DNA of 64,000 nt. It comes from UBA2241 sp963777895. GTDB taxonomy: Bacteria > Actinomycetota > Thermoleophilia > UBA2241. The first letter of the stretch is position 1, and every line of letters starts with the position of its first letter. This document shows, in pieces, positions 15,990 to 23,992 of this stretch. The stretch lies in contig CAVZSF010000007.1 in the NCBI GenBank assembly GCA_963777895.1, forward strand, positions 186,001 to 250,000. The letters are read 5' to 3'. The position numbers and the translations under genes were made by a program. The notes below the pieces were generated by a model. That model ran no database searches and was not told where the DNA came from. It saw only the letters and a list, made by a program, of their open reading frames with translations.

Positions 15990-17477
15990 ATGCCGTCGCT
16001 GACCCGCATCACCCAGGACCAGTTGCACGAGCGTCGCTGGGAGCTGCTCGCTCTGACGTCGGTGGGCGCCTTCATGGGTCCGCTCGACGGGTCTATCGTC
16101 GCGGTCGCGCTGCCGGTGATGAGCCCGGAGCTGCACCTGAGCTTCAGCGCGAGCATGTGGGTGCAGGCCGCCTACCTCCTGGCGAGCGCGACCTTGTTGA
16201 TCCCCCTCGGACGGCTCGCCGACCACCGCGGGCGCGTCCACTTCTACCTGGCCGGCCTCATCGTGTTCACGCTGGGCTCGCTGCTCGCCGCCCTCAGCAT
16301 GAACGGCGCGTGGCTGATCGGCAGCCGAGTGGTGCAGGGCGCTGGGGCTGCCCTGCTGGCCTCGACCTCGGCCGCCATCGTCACCGCCGTCTTCCCACCC
16401 GAGGAACGGGGCCGCGCGCTCGGCATCAACGTCATGGCCGTCTACATCGGCCTGAGCGTCGGGCCGCCCCTCGGCGGCTTCCTCGTCGACACGCTGGGCT
16501 GGCGCTGGATCTTCCTCGTGAACCTGCCGATCGGTCTGGCTGTGCTCGCCTGGGGCTGGCTGCTGTTGCCCCGTCACGAACGGCCCGGCGAGGCGCCCCG
16601 CATCGACGTCGCCGGCGCGACGCTGCTCGGCGTCTTTCTCATCTGCCTGCTCGTGCCGCTGACCTTCGCGCCGCAGTGGGGCTGGGAATCCGCGCGGGTG
16701 ACCACGCTCCTGGTCATCGCGGCCGTCGCCCTCGTCGCCTTCGTTCTCGTCGAGCTGCGCGTGAAGGACCCCGTCCTCGACCTCGACCTGCTCTTGCACA
16801 ACCGGCTCTTCGCGGCCGCCAATCTCGCCGCTCTGCTCAACTACATGGCGCTGTACGCGGTGAGCATCCTCACGGCGATCTTCCTCGAGATCGTGCAGGG
16901 ACGCTCCGCGAGCTTCACGGGATGGCTGATGTTGAGCGCTCCCGTGATGCAGGCGGTACTGAGTCCGGTGAGCGGACGGCTGAGCGACCGCATCGGTTCG
17001 CGTGTCCTGACGACGAGCGGGATGCTCCTCGTCGCCCTCGGCATGGTGCTGCTGGGATCGATGCCGGACGACGCGGGCATCGCCCGCGTCGTCCTGAGCC
17101 TCGCCGTCGTCGGCATCGGCCTGGCCTCGTTCAGCGCGCCCAACAGCTCGGCGATCATGGGCAGCGTGCGCCGCGACCAGCTCGGTCTCGCCAGCGCGTT
17201 CCTCTCGACGATGCGTGTCACCGGGCAGGCGCTCAGCGTCGCGATCCTCGGCGGCATCGCCGCCAGCCAGCTCGGCCGCCTCGGCGGCCAGCTGCTCTTC
17301 ACGCACGGGCATGGCGCCGGTGCGGCCGGGGTGGGCGCGTCCGCCGTGAGCGGCTACGCGGACGGCTACGCGCTCGCCATGTTCACCGGCGCCGCCTTCG
17401 CCTTGGTCGGCGCGGCCGTCTCGCTGACGCGCGGGTCGCGCCAGGCCGGCTCTCCGGCTCTGCGGCCGTCTCCCTGA
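15990..17477 (+). CDS. MFS drug transporter, DHA2 (EmrB/QacA) family
   Basis: An integral membrane protein of 495 residues with 14 predicted hydrophobic segments, the number typical of DHA2 proton-coupled exporters. Motif A is GRLADHRGRVHFY in the loop after TM2; motif C is visible as GLSVGPPLGGFL in TM5, a mark of antiporters. N-terminal GAFMGPLDGSIVAVALP is the usual DHA2 TM1 motif with the proton-relay aspartate. It probably exports a lipophilic drug or metabolite. No regulator is adjacent. Confidence 0.9.
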   Translation: MPSLTRITQDQLHERRWELLALTSVGAFMGPLDGSIVAVALPVMSPELHLSFSASMWVQAAYLLASATLLIPLGRLADHRGRVHFYLAGLIVFTLGSLLAALSMNGAWLIGSRVVQGAGAALLASTSAAIVTAVFPPEERGRALGINVMAVYIGLSVGPPLGGFLVDTLGWRWIFLVNLPIGLAVLAWGWLLLPRHERPGEAPRIDVAGATLLGVFLICLLVPLTFAPQWGWESARVTTLLVIAAVALVAFVLVELRVKDPVLDLDLLLHNRLFAAANLAALLNYMALYAVSILTAIFLEIVQGRSASFTGWLMLSAPVMQAVLSPVSGRLSDRIGSRVLTTSGMLLVALGMVLLGSMPDDAGIARVVLSLAVVGIGLASFSAPNSSAIMGSVRRDQLGLASAFLSTMRVTGQALSVAILGGIAASQLGRLGGQLLFTHGHGAGAAGVGASAVSGYADGYALAMFTGAAFALVGAAVSLTRGSRQAGSPALRPSP

Positions 17478-17555
17478 CGGGCGGCTCGCGCCCGTACGGG
17501 TCCGCGCCCGACGCGCTATCCGCCGCTCGACCCTCTGGCGCCGTCTGGAGCTTCG

Positions 17556-17561
17556 TAGAAT
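17556..17561 (+). promoter_or_regulatory. -10 box upstream of a small upstream ORF
   Basis: TAGAAT ends 7 bases before the ATG at 17569, so a leaderless transcript starting with the small upstream ORF is likely. Confidence 0.45.
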
Positions 17562-17568
17562 ACTTGCG

Positions 17569-17628
17569 ATGAAGCTGCGGGCGGCGCCGCCAGGGGCCGT
17601 CGCAAACCACGGACAGGGGGAGCCGTGA
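17569..17628 (+). CDS. 19-codon upstream ORF coupled to the peptide-binding lipoprotein
   Basis: ATG at 17569 follows a TAGAAT box at leaderless spacing and opens a 19-codon frame. Its TGA stop (17626-17628) overlaps the ATG of the lipoprotein as TGATG. The lipoprotein's ribosome-binding site GGGGGAG lies inside this ORF, so its translation would be coupled. The peptide has no recognisable attenuator-type run of one amino acid. It could be a spurious frame, but a second 19-codon ORF of the same design occurs at 63516. Confidence 0.35.
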   Translation: MKLRAAPPGAVANHGQGEP

Positions 17629-19292
17629 TGCCGAAGTACCGCCGCACCATCCTCGTTCTGGGTGCCGTCGCCCTGCTCGCGCTACTGCTCGCCGCCTGCG
17701 GTGGTGGTGGCAGCGACACCAGTGGCGCTGTCGGTAACCCGTCGCCGCAGGGATCGCCCGAGTACGGCGGCTCGCTCACGGTCGTCTTCCAGTCCGAGGC
17801 CGAGACCCTCGATCCGGCCATCGCCTGGGAGCTCACCGGGACAACGATCGAGCAGTCGATCTACCAGGGCCTGTTGCGCTACAAGTCGCTGCCCGGCATG
17901 GCGGGCACCGAGATGGAGCCCTGCGTGGCCACCGAGGTGCCGCAGGCCACGAACGACGGCAAGACCTACACCTTCACCATCAGGCAGGGCGTCAAGTTCC
18001 ACCCGCCGGTGGATCGCCAGGTCACCGCTGAGGACGTGAAGTACAGCTTCGAAAGGATGATGAACCTGCCGCTGGCGCCGGCGACGTACTTCTACGTCGG
18101 CGTCGTCGGCGCCGAGGAGTTCCAGGCCGGCAAGGCCAAGGAGATCACCGGCGTCAAGGTCATCGACGACCAGACCGTGCAGTTCAACCTCGTCGAGCCC
18201 GATCCCGCCTTCCTCAACGCGCTCACCATGTGGTTCGGCTACATCGTGCCCAAGGAGTGGGTCGAGAAGTGGGGCGACAAGCAGTTCGCCCGGCACCCGC
18301 TCGGCTGCGGGCCCTTCATCTTCGACCACTGGACACCAGGCCGGGAAGTGTTCCTCAAGAAGAACCCGGACTACTGGGAGCAGGGCAAGCCCTATCTGGA
18401 CGAGCTCAAGTTCCAGTTCTCGATGACGCCCAGCACGGCCTTCCTGAAGCTGCAGAACGGCGAGGTCGACGTGCTCGGCGACAACATCCCGCCCGCCGAG
18501 ATCCCGCATGTCATGTCCGACCCCGAGCTCAAGAAGCAGGTCGCCTCGACGCAGCTCATCGCCGCCACGTACCTCACCATGAACACCCAGTTCAAGCCAT
18601 TCGACAAGGTCGAGGTCCGCAAGGCGCTCTCCTGGGCGGTCAACAAGGACAAGCTCTGCAAGTTGCAGAGTGGCCAGGCGGCTTCACTGTGGCAGTTCTA
18701 CCCGGTGGGCATGCCGGGTTACGAGGAGGGCAAGAATTACGACGGCTACGACCCCGCCAAGGCCAAGCAGATGCTGGCCGACGCGGGCTTCCCGGACGGC
18801 TTCAAGACCACCTTCTACTCGCACAACGTCGACCCGTTCCCCAAGATCGCCCAGTCGATCCAGGCCGACTTGAAGGAGATCGGCGTCGAGGCCGAGATCA
18901 AGCTACTGGACAGGGACACCTTCTACAGCCTGCAGTCGACGCCCAACAAGACACCGATGAGCACCAGCGAGTGGTACATGGACTTCCCCGACCCGTCGGA
19001 CTACATCATCCCGCTGGTCAGCAAGAGCAACGCGGTCGAGGGCGGCATCAACGCGTCCTTCTGGTGGGACCCCAAGATCGAGCAGATGATCCTGGACGCG
19101 CGCTCCCTGACCGGCGAGCCGCGTTACGCCGAGTACACGAAGATGCAGCAGATCGTCATGGAGAACGCACCGTACGTGCCGCTCTTCCAGCCCACGATGA
19201 CGACGATGTGCTCGAAGAGCACGGGCGGCTTCTACCTCAACCTGGTGTACTGGTTCGACCCCGCGAGCTATTGGCGGATCCAGAGCCAGTGA
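17628..19292 (+). CDS. ABC transporter peptide-binding lipoprotein (SBP family 5)
   Basis: A 554-residue extracytoplasmic solute-binding protein of the DppA/OppA type that delivers peptides, nickel or similar solutes to an ABC importer. The signal peptide ends in the lipobox LLLAAC, followed by a Gly/Ser linker. The family signature is visible: LDPAIAWELTGTTIEQSIY, then VKFHPPVDRQVTAEDVKYSF. Either GTG at 17625 or ATG at 17628 could start; the ATG is favoured. No permease or ATPase genes are nearby, so it is an orphan here, closed off by a strong hairpin. Confidence 0.9.
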   Translation: MPKYRRTILVLGAVALLALLLAACGGGGSDTSGAVGNPSPQGSPEYGGSLTVVFQSEAETLDPAIAWELTGTTIEQSIYQGLLRYKSLPGMAGTEMEPCVATEVPQATNDGKTYTFTIRQGVKFHPPVDRQVTAEDVKYSFERMMNLPLAPATYFYVGVVGAEEFQAGKAKEITGVKVIDDQTVQFNLVEPDPAFLNALTMWFGYIVPKEWVEKWGDKQFARHPLGCGPFIFDHWTPGREVFLKKNPDYWEQGKPYLDELKFQFSMTPSTAFLKLQNGEVDVLGDNIPPAEIPHVMSDPELKKQVASTQLIAATYLTMNTQFKPFDKVEVRKALSWAVNKDKLCKLQSGQAASLWQFYPVGMPGYEEGKNYDGYDPAKAKQMLADAGFPDGFKTTFYSHNVDPFPKIAQSIQADLKEIGVEAEIKLLDRDTFYSLQSTPNKTPMSTSEWYMDFPDPSDYIIPLVSKSNAVEGGINASFWWDPKIEQMILDARSLTGEPRYAEYTKMQQIVMENAPYVPLFQPTMTTMCSKSTGGFYLNLVYWFDPASYWRIQSQ

Positions 19293-19361
19293 CCGGCCCG
19301 GCAGCGGCGCGCCGCGAGGGCCGCGTCGAGACGCACGAGTGACGGCCTGACGGGCTGAAAG

Positions 19362-19409
19362 GACGAGGGCGGCGGGCGGCCGCGTGAGCGGCCGCCCGCC
19401 GCCCTCGTC
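19362..19409 (+). terminator. Perfect 22-bp hairpin terminator with GTGA loop
   Basis: Arms 19362-19383 and 19388-19409 pair exactly around the tetraloop GTGA, 70 bases after the lipoprotein stop. The next gene converges, so it may serve both strands. No U-tract. Confidence 0.75.
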
Positions 19410-19494
19410 GCATCTGGTGGCGGCCCATCCTCGTGCGGGCACCCGTGTCTGTCGCCCTCCCTGGACCGGGCAGCCTCCCTGGACCGGACAGGCC

Positions 19495-19965
19495 CTAGAC
19501 CGGGCAGCTCCAGACGCGGTGCTTCTGGTAGTACTTCTGGTGGTAGTCCTCGGCCGGCCACCACTCCCCTGCGGGTGAGACCTCCGTGACAACCGGCTTG
19601 CGATGGCGGTGCTGCGCCTCGAGGCCGGCGATCGCGCTGCGGGCCGCCCGCTCCTGCCCCTCGTCGTGCACGAAGACCGCGGAGCGGTACTGGCTGCCGC
19701 GGTCAGGTCCCTGGCGGTTCAGCTGCGTCGGGTCGTGCATCGCGAAGAACTCCGCGAGGAGCTCCTCGTAGGTGATGCGCTCCGGGTCGTACTCGACGCG
19801 CACGCTCTCCGCGTGTCCCGTCCGGTTCGAGCAGACCTGCTTGTACGTGGGGTTCGCGGTCGTGCCGCCCGTGTAGCCCACTTCTGTCTCGGTCACGCCG
19901 GGCAGCTCGTCGAAGCGCTGCTGCACGCCCCAGAAGCACCCGGCGGCAAAGGTGGCTGTCGCCAT
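19495..19965 (-). CDS. msrA: Peptide methionine-S-sulfoxide reductase MsrA
   Basis: A 156-residue enzyme that reduces the S-form of methionine sulfoxide in proteins and free methionine, using thioredoxin. The catalytic motif GCFWG has the nucleophile Cys10; EVGYTGG and the Asp/Glu-containing HDPTQLNRQGPDRGSQYRS (in parts) are conserved. A C-terminal cysteine in VWSCPV may act as the recycling residue. Length is normal for a short MsrA. It is a single gene. Confidence 0.95.
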   Translation of the reverse strand: MATATFAAGCFWGVQQRFDELPGVTETEVGYTGGTTANPTYKQVCSNRTGHAESVRVEYDPERITYEELLAEFFAMHDPTQLNRQGPDRGSQYRSAVFVHDEGQERAARSAIAGLEAQHRHRKPVVTEVSPAGEWWPAEDYHQKYYQKHRVWSCPV

Positions 19966-20048
19966 GGGATCCTGCCTTGTCAGGTCGTCGCGCGAACGCC
20001 TGCGGCGACGCGCCCTGCGCTCGGGTCTTACCCTTCAGGCAGCAACGC

Positions 20049-21239
20049 TCACGCGCTTTCGTGCGCGCCGGCCAGGACCGGCCCGAGGCGCGCGAGGGCT
20101 TCGGCGATGCGCCGGCGAGGCTGCACCAGCGCGAAGCGCACGTGGCCCTCGCCGGCGGGGCCGAAGCCGATGCCGGGCGAGACGGCGATGCCGGCTTCGT
20201 CGAGCAGCAGCTTGGCAAAGGCGAGCGATCCGGCGGCGCGAAATGCTGCGGGGACGGCCGCCCAGACGAACATCGTCGCGGGCGGCCGCTCGATCGGCCA
20301 CCCCAGCGTGGCGAGGCCGTCGCACAGCACGTCACGCCGCGCCTGATAGACGGCGGCCATCTGCGCCGGCACCTCGCGCGCGTCCCGCAGCGCCGCCAGC
20401 GCCATCAGCTGGATCGGCTTCGTCACACCGTAGTCGAGGTAGCTCTTGAGGCGGGCGAAGCCCGCGATCATGCGGGCGTTTCCCGCCACGAAGCCGAGAC
20501 GCCAGCCTGCCATGTTGTGGCTCTTGCTGAGTGATACCAGCTCCACGGCGACCTCCTCAGCGCCCGGGACCTGCAGGATGCTGGGCGGACGGTAGCCGTC
20601 GAAGGCGATGTCGGCGTAGGCGAAGTCGTGGACGAGGACAAGCTTGCGGCGGGCGGCGAAGTCGACGAGGCGCTCGAAGAAGGCGAGGTCGACGCAGCGC
20701 GTCGTCGGGTTGTGCGGGAAGGAGAGGAGGGCGACGCGCGGCTCGGGCCGCGCGTCGCCCCACGCGCGTTCCACCGCCGCCATGAGATCGCCCTCGTCCA
20801 TCGGCACGCCGACCGGGCGCGCACCGCTGAAGCGGACGGCGTACTCGTGGATCGGGTAGCAGGGCGCCGGCACCAGGGCCGTGTCGCCGGGCCCGAGCAG
20901 CACCCAGGGGAGGTGCGCGAGCGCCTCGCTCGCGCCCCACGTGACGAGCGTCTGCGTCGCCGGATCGAGCTCGACCCCGTAGCCGTTCGCGTACCACGCG
21001 GCGAGCGCCTCGCGCACCGCCGGCAGGCCGGGGGACGTCGGGTAGCCGTGGCTCGCCGGGTCGTCCGCGGCCTCGTGCAGCACCGCGATGAGCTCGTCGG
21101 GTGTCGGCCGGTCGGGGCTGCCGATGCCGAAGTCGATGACATCGGCGCCGGCCGCTACCCTGCCGGCCTTCCACTCGTCCACGATGTCGAAGACGTAGAC
21201 GGGAAGGCCTTCCACCCGGCGCAACTCCATGTCCGTCAC
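20049..21239 (-). CDS. Class I/II PLP aminotransferase (AlaC-like)
   Basis: A 396-residue fold-type I aminotransferase. The PLP lysine is Lys239 in SLSKSHNMAGWRLGF, the motif typical of the AlaC/YfdZ and LL-diaminopimelate aminotransferase-like group. FGIGSPDRPTP at the N-terminus and NPTTR in the PLP pocket are conserved. Alanine, glutamate-pyruvate or related transamination is likely but not proven. Its ATG overlaps the stop of the upstream MFS/cNMP gene by 4 bases, so the two are cotranscribed and probably translationally coupled. Confidence 0.87.
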   Translation of the reverse strand: MTDMELRRVEGLPVYVFDIVDEWKAGRVAAGADVIDFGIGSPDRPTPDELIAVLHEAADDPASHGYPTSPGLPAVREALAAWYANGYGVELDPATQTLVTWGASEALAHLPWVLLGPGDTALVPAPCYPIHEYAVRFSGARPVGVPMDEGDLMAAVERAWGDARPEPRVALLSFPHNPTTRCVDLAFFERLVDFAARRKLVLVHDFAYADIAFDGYRPPSILQVPGAEEVAVELVSLSKSHNMAGWRLGFVAGNARMIAGFARLKSYLDYGVTKPIQLMALAALRDAREVPAQMAAVYQARRDVLCDGLATLGWPIERPPATMFVWAAVPAAFRAAGSLAFAKLLLDEAGIAVSPGIGFGPAGEGHVRFALVQPRRRIAEALARLGPVLAGAHESA

Positions 21240-22876
21240 GTGATCTCCTCCAGCTCGCTCAGCCGCCGCGCCATCATCTCATCCGCGGCGGCTCCGGCCG
21301 GAGCATGGCCGGTGAGCGCGATCAGGAAGGGGGCCTTCTCCAGGGCGTACAGGTCGGTCGCCTCGACGGCCGTGACGGTGGCCGTGCGGGGGACATCGCG
21401 CAGCAGCGCGATCTCGCCGAAGCCCTCGCCGCGTCCGAGGTCCGCCACGTGGCCGCCCTTCAGCGTCACCTCGACCAGTCCTCGCGCGACCACGTAGAAC
21501 CGGTTCCCCGGCTCGCCCTCGACCATGACGACCTCGCCCGGGCCGGCCGTCACGGGCGTCAAGGCGCGTGCGAGACCCTCGATCGCCGGCGGCGGCAGCG
21601 GCGCGAAGATCGGCAGCGAGCGCAGCAGGTGGATCTCGACCAGGGGCACATCGGCGGCGGCATCGACGTGCCACAGCCGGCGCCACATCACCGCGATGAG
21701 GGCGACGAAGAGGAGGCCCGTGCCGACGAGGGCGGCACGGGCCCCGCTGAGACCGATCAGGATGGGCACCACGAGGGACCCGACGGCGAGGCCCACGCTC
21801 ATCAGCGATTCAATGAGCGCGAACACCTGGACGAGCAGAGCGGGCGGGACGGTGCGCTGCAGGAGGATCCGCCCGGTCACGTCGAAGACTGTCCTGCCGA
21901 CGCCGGCCAGGCCGAGCAGGGCGAAGGCTGTGAACCGCGTGGGGTAGAGGCCCAGGACGCCGAGTGCGAGGGCGGCCGTCAGGATGCCGCCCACGAGGGC
22001 CGGCGCGAGGCGGCGCCTCGCCACCAGCAGAGCGGTGAGCGAGGCGCCAAGGAAGGCGCCGGCCCCGAACGCGGCGTTCAGATAGCCCGCGCCGGCCTCT
22101 CCCATCCCGAGCACGGTGATGGCAAGCACGACGTAGAGCAGGTCCAGCGCGCCGACCAGGATGTACTGAACGGCGAGCAGACCGACGAGTAACGAGGCGG
22201 CGCGGTTGCGCGCGATCTGCCGTACTTGCTCGCGGACGTGGCTTGTCGCCTCGCCGCCGGGCGGCTGCGGGTCGGGCTGCGGCCCCGGCAGCGGGATCAC
22301 GGCGATGGCGGCCGTCAGGATGAGCCCGGCGAGCGCAAGCAGGGCGAGTCCGGGGCCGCCGGCCCCGATCAGGAGCCCCGTCAGAGCCGGGGAGACGAGA
22401 GCGCTCACGCTGCTCATCCAGCCGCTGACGACGTTCGTCGCGGTGAGCTCGCCCGGGGTGCGCGCGACGGCCGGCACGAGCGCAGCCTCCGCCGGTCGCG
22501 GCACCGTGACCCCGATGCCGACGAGCGGCGCGAAGGCGAAGACCACCCAACGGGGAGCGTCCATGAGGATGGCAGCGGCGATGATCGCCAGCGCCGCCGC
22601 GAGCGCCAGGTAGCCGACCAGGAGGACGCGGCCGGGGCGTCTGCGCTCGCCGGCCGCCCCGAGAATGGGGGCAAGGAGCGCTGCGGGGATCATCTGAATG
22701 AGCGCCATGGCGCTCGCCGCCGCCGGACCGCCGTTCGTGTAGCCGTAGACGATGAGCGAGAGGTAGGCGCCCCATTCAACGCCGGTGAAGGCGATGCGGC
22801 AGAGCGCAAGCCGGCGCAAGGGCCCGAAGGCCAGCACCGTCCCGAAGACAGAGAGCGCACTCGTGCGGGCAGTCAT
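21236..22876 (-). CDS. MFS transporter fused to a C-terminal cyclic-nucleotide-binding domain
   Basis: A 546-residue fusion. Residues 1 to about 405 form an MFS_3-type transporter with about 11-12 hydrophobic helices. From about residue 420 a cNMP-binding fold follows (SLPIFAPLPPPAIEGLARAL), with its phosphate-binding cassette at GEGFGEIALLRDVPRTATV. The cassette keeps the Glu and Arg that hold the cyclic-nucleotide ribose phosphate, so it should bind cAMP or cGMP. Transport could thus be gated by a second messenger. It is the promoter-proximal gene of a pair with the aminotransferase. Confidence 0.87.
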   Translation of the reverse strand: MTARTSALSVFGTVLAFGPLRRLALCRIAFTGVEWGAYLSLIVYGYTNGGPAAASAMALIQMIPAALLAPILGAAGERRRPGRVLLVGYLALAAALAIIAAAILMDAPRWVVFAFAPLVGIGVTVPRPAEAALVPAVARTPGELTATNVVSGWMSSVSALVSPALTGLLIGAGGPGLALLALAGLILTAAIAVIPLPGPQPDPQPPGGEATSHVREQVRQIARNRAASLLVGLLAVQYILVGALDLLYVVLAITVLGMGEAGAGYLNAAFGAGAFLGASLTALLVARRRLAPALVGGILTAALALGVLGLYPTRFTAFALLGLAGVGRTVFDVTGRILLQRTVPPALLVQVFALIESLMSVGLAVGSLVVPILIGLSGARAALVGTGLLFVALIAVMWRRLWHVDAAADVPLVEIHLLRSLPIFAPLPPPAIEGLARALTPVTAGPGEVVMVEGEPGNRFYVVARGLVEVTLKGGHVADLGRGEGFGEIALLRDVPRTATVTAVEATDLYALEKAPFLIALTGHAPAGAAADEMMARRLSELEEIT

Positions 22877-23035
22877 CCAGTCAGACCGCTGGTCGATGCG
22901 GCCTCCCCTCGGGCACTTCTAGCATCCCCTGTGGGTCGCCACAAGGCCGGCAGGGGCAACAGTGAGAGCGCACCGTTCGCACGGTTCGGGGAACGTGCCT
23001 GCTGTAGAGGAGATCGGCGAGACCCGGGGTGTGTG

Positions 23036-23875
23036 ATGTCCAGCTCTTCCGCCGTGCCCAACGGCAGCACTTCCAGTCCTCACGACGAAGCGATGGCGTA
23101 CGCGTGGCAGGTGGTCCACCAGGTCGACGAACGACTGGCCAGGCCGCTCCACGCGGCCTACGTGATCGGTTCGCTCTCCTTCGGCGATTTCGCGCCCGGG
23201 GTGAGCGACATCGACCTGGCGCTCGTGAGCAGTGGCGCCGTAGGCGACGACGAGCGCGAGCAGATCGCCGAGGCACTGGAGCCGCTGGCGCAGAAGTGCC
23301 CGGCGCCCGGTCTGGGCGTCGTCCTCTACCGTGGCCCGCACGTGCCCGTCGAGGACGTGATCCCGTTCGAGCTCGACGCAACGGGCGGTCCGGAGACGCC
23401 GCTCAAGGTGACCACCGATCCCGGTGAGGTCCTCGCCCACTGGTACGTCATCGATGTGTCGATCGCGCGCCAGCACGCGTCGCGTCTCTCCGGTCCCGAC
23501 GCCGCGCAGGTCTTCGCGGAACCATCGCGGGCGCGGGTGCTGAGGGCCATCGAGCGCTCGCTGTGGTGGCAGGGCGGCGACGGCAGCGCCCCGGCGAACA
23601 CCGTGCTCAACGCGTGCCGCTCGTGGTTCTACACGGCCGAGGGCATGTGGAGTTCGAAGGCCGAGGCGGCGGTGTGGGCGCGGCGCCGTGTGTCCGCCGG
23701 GCAGGAGGCGGCGGGGCATCCACCGGCCGAGGCGGCGGCCACCATCGACGCCGCCCTCGCGGCTCGGGCCCGCCGCGGCGCCGCGCCGTCCGCACAGGAG
23801 ATGCAGCGGTTCGTCGGCTGGGTCCTGCAGGTGGTGAGCGGCGTGAGCCGGCGCGAGGGGCGGCCTGCAGCCTGA
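23036..23875 (+). CDS. Aminoglycoside-adenylyltransferase-like nucleotidyltransferase
   Basis: A 279-residue protein with an N-terminal nucleotidyltransferase domain: GSLSFGDFAPGVSDIDLALV has the GSxxxGD start and the metal-binding SDID. The C-terminal helical part (EPSRARVLRAIERSLWW onwards) resembles the DUF4111 domain of AadA-type enzymes. AadA proteins adenylylate streptomycin or spectinomycin, but housekeeping relatives exist and resistance is not implied. ATG at 23036; no strong ribosome-binding site. It is divergent from the MFS/aminotransferase pair. Confidence 0.75.
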   Translation: MSSSSAVPNGSTSSPHDEAMAYAWQVVHQVDERLARPLHAAYVIGSLSFGDFAPGVSDIDLALVSSGAVGDDEREQIAEALEPLAQKCPAPGLGVVLYRGPHVPVEDVIPFELDATGGPETPLKVTTDPGEVLAHWYVIDVSIARQHASRLSGPDAAQVFAEPSRARVLRAIERSLWWQGGDGSAPANTVLNACRSWFYTAEGMWSSKAEAAVWARRRVSAGQEAAGHPPAEAAATIDAALAARARRGAAPSAQEMQRFVGWVLQVVSGVSRREGRPAA

Positions 23876-23889
23876 GGCGAGCGCCGGCA

Positions 23890-23909
23890 CGCGGGGAATG
23901 GCCCCCGCG
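23890..23909 (+). terminator. Short GC hairpin after the nucleotidyltransferase gene
   Basis: CGCGGGG and CCCCGCG form a 7-bp stem around 6 bases, 14 bases after the stop. It lies between convergent genes. Confidence 0.45.
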
Positions 23910-23992
23910 ACGACCGCCTCAGGGGCCCCGGCGCCGCCGGGAAGGGCCACAGGAGTCCGGCGGGCGGAGGCTGCTGGACGAACGCGAGAGCG

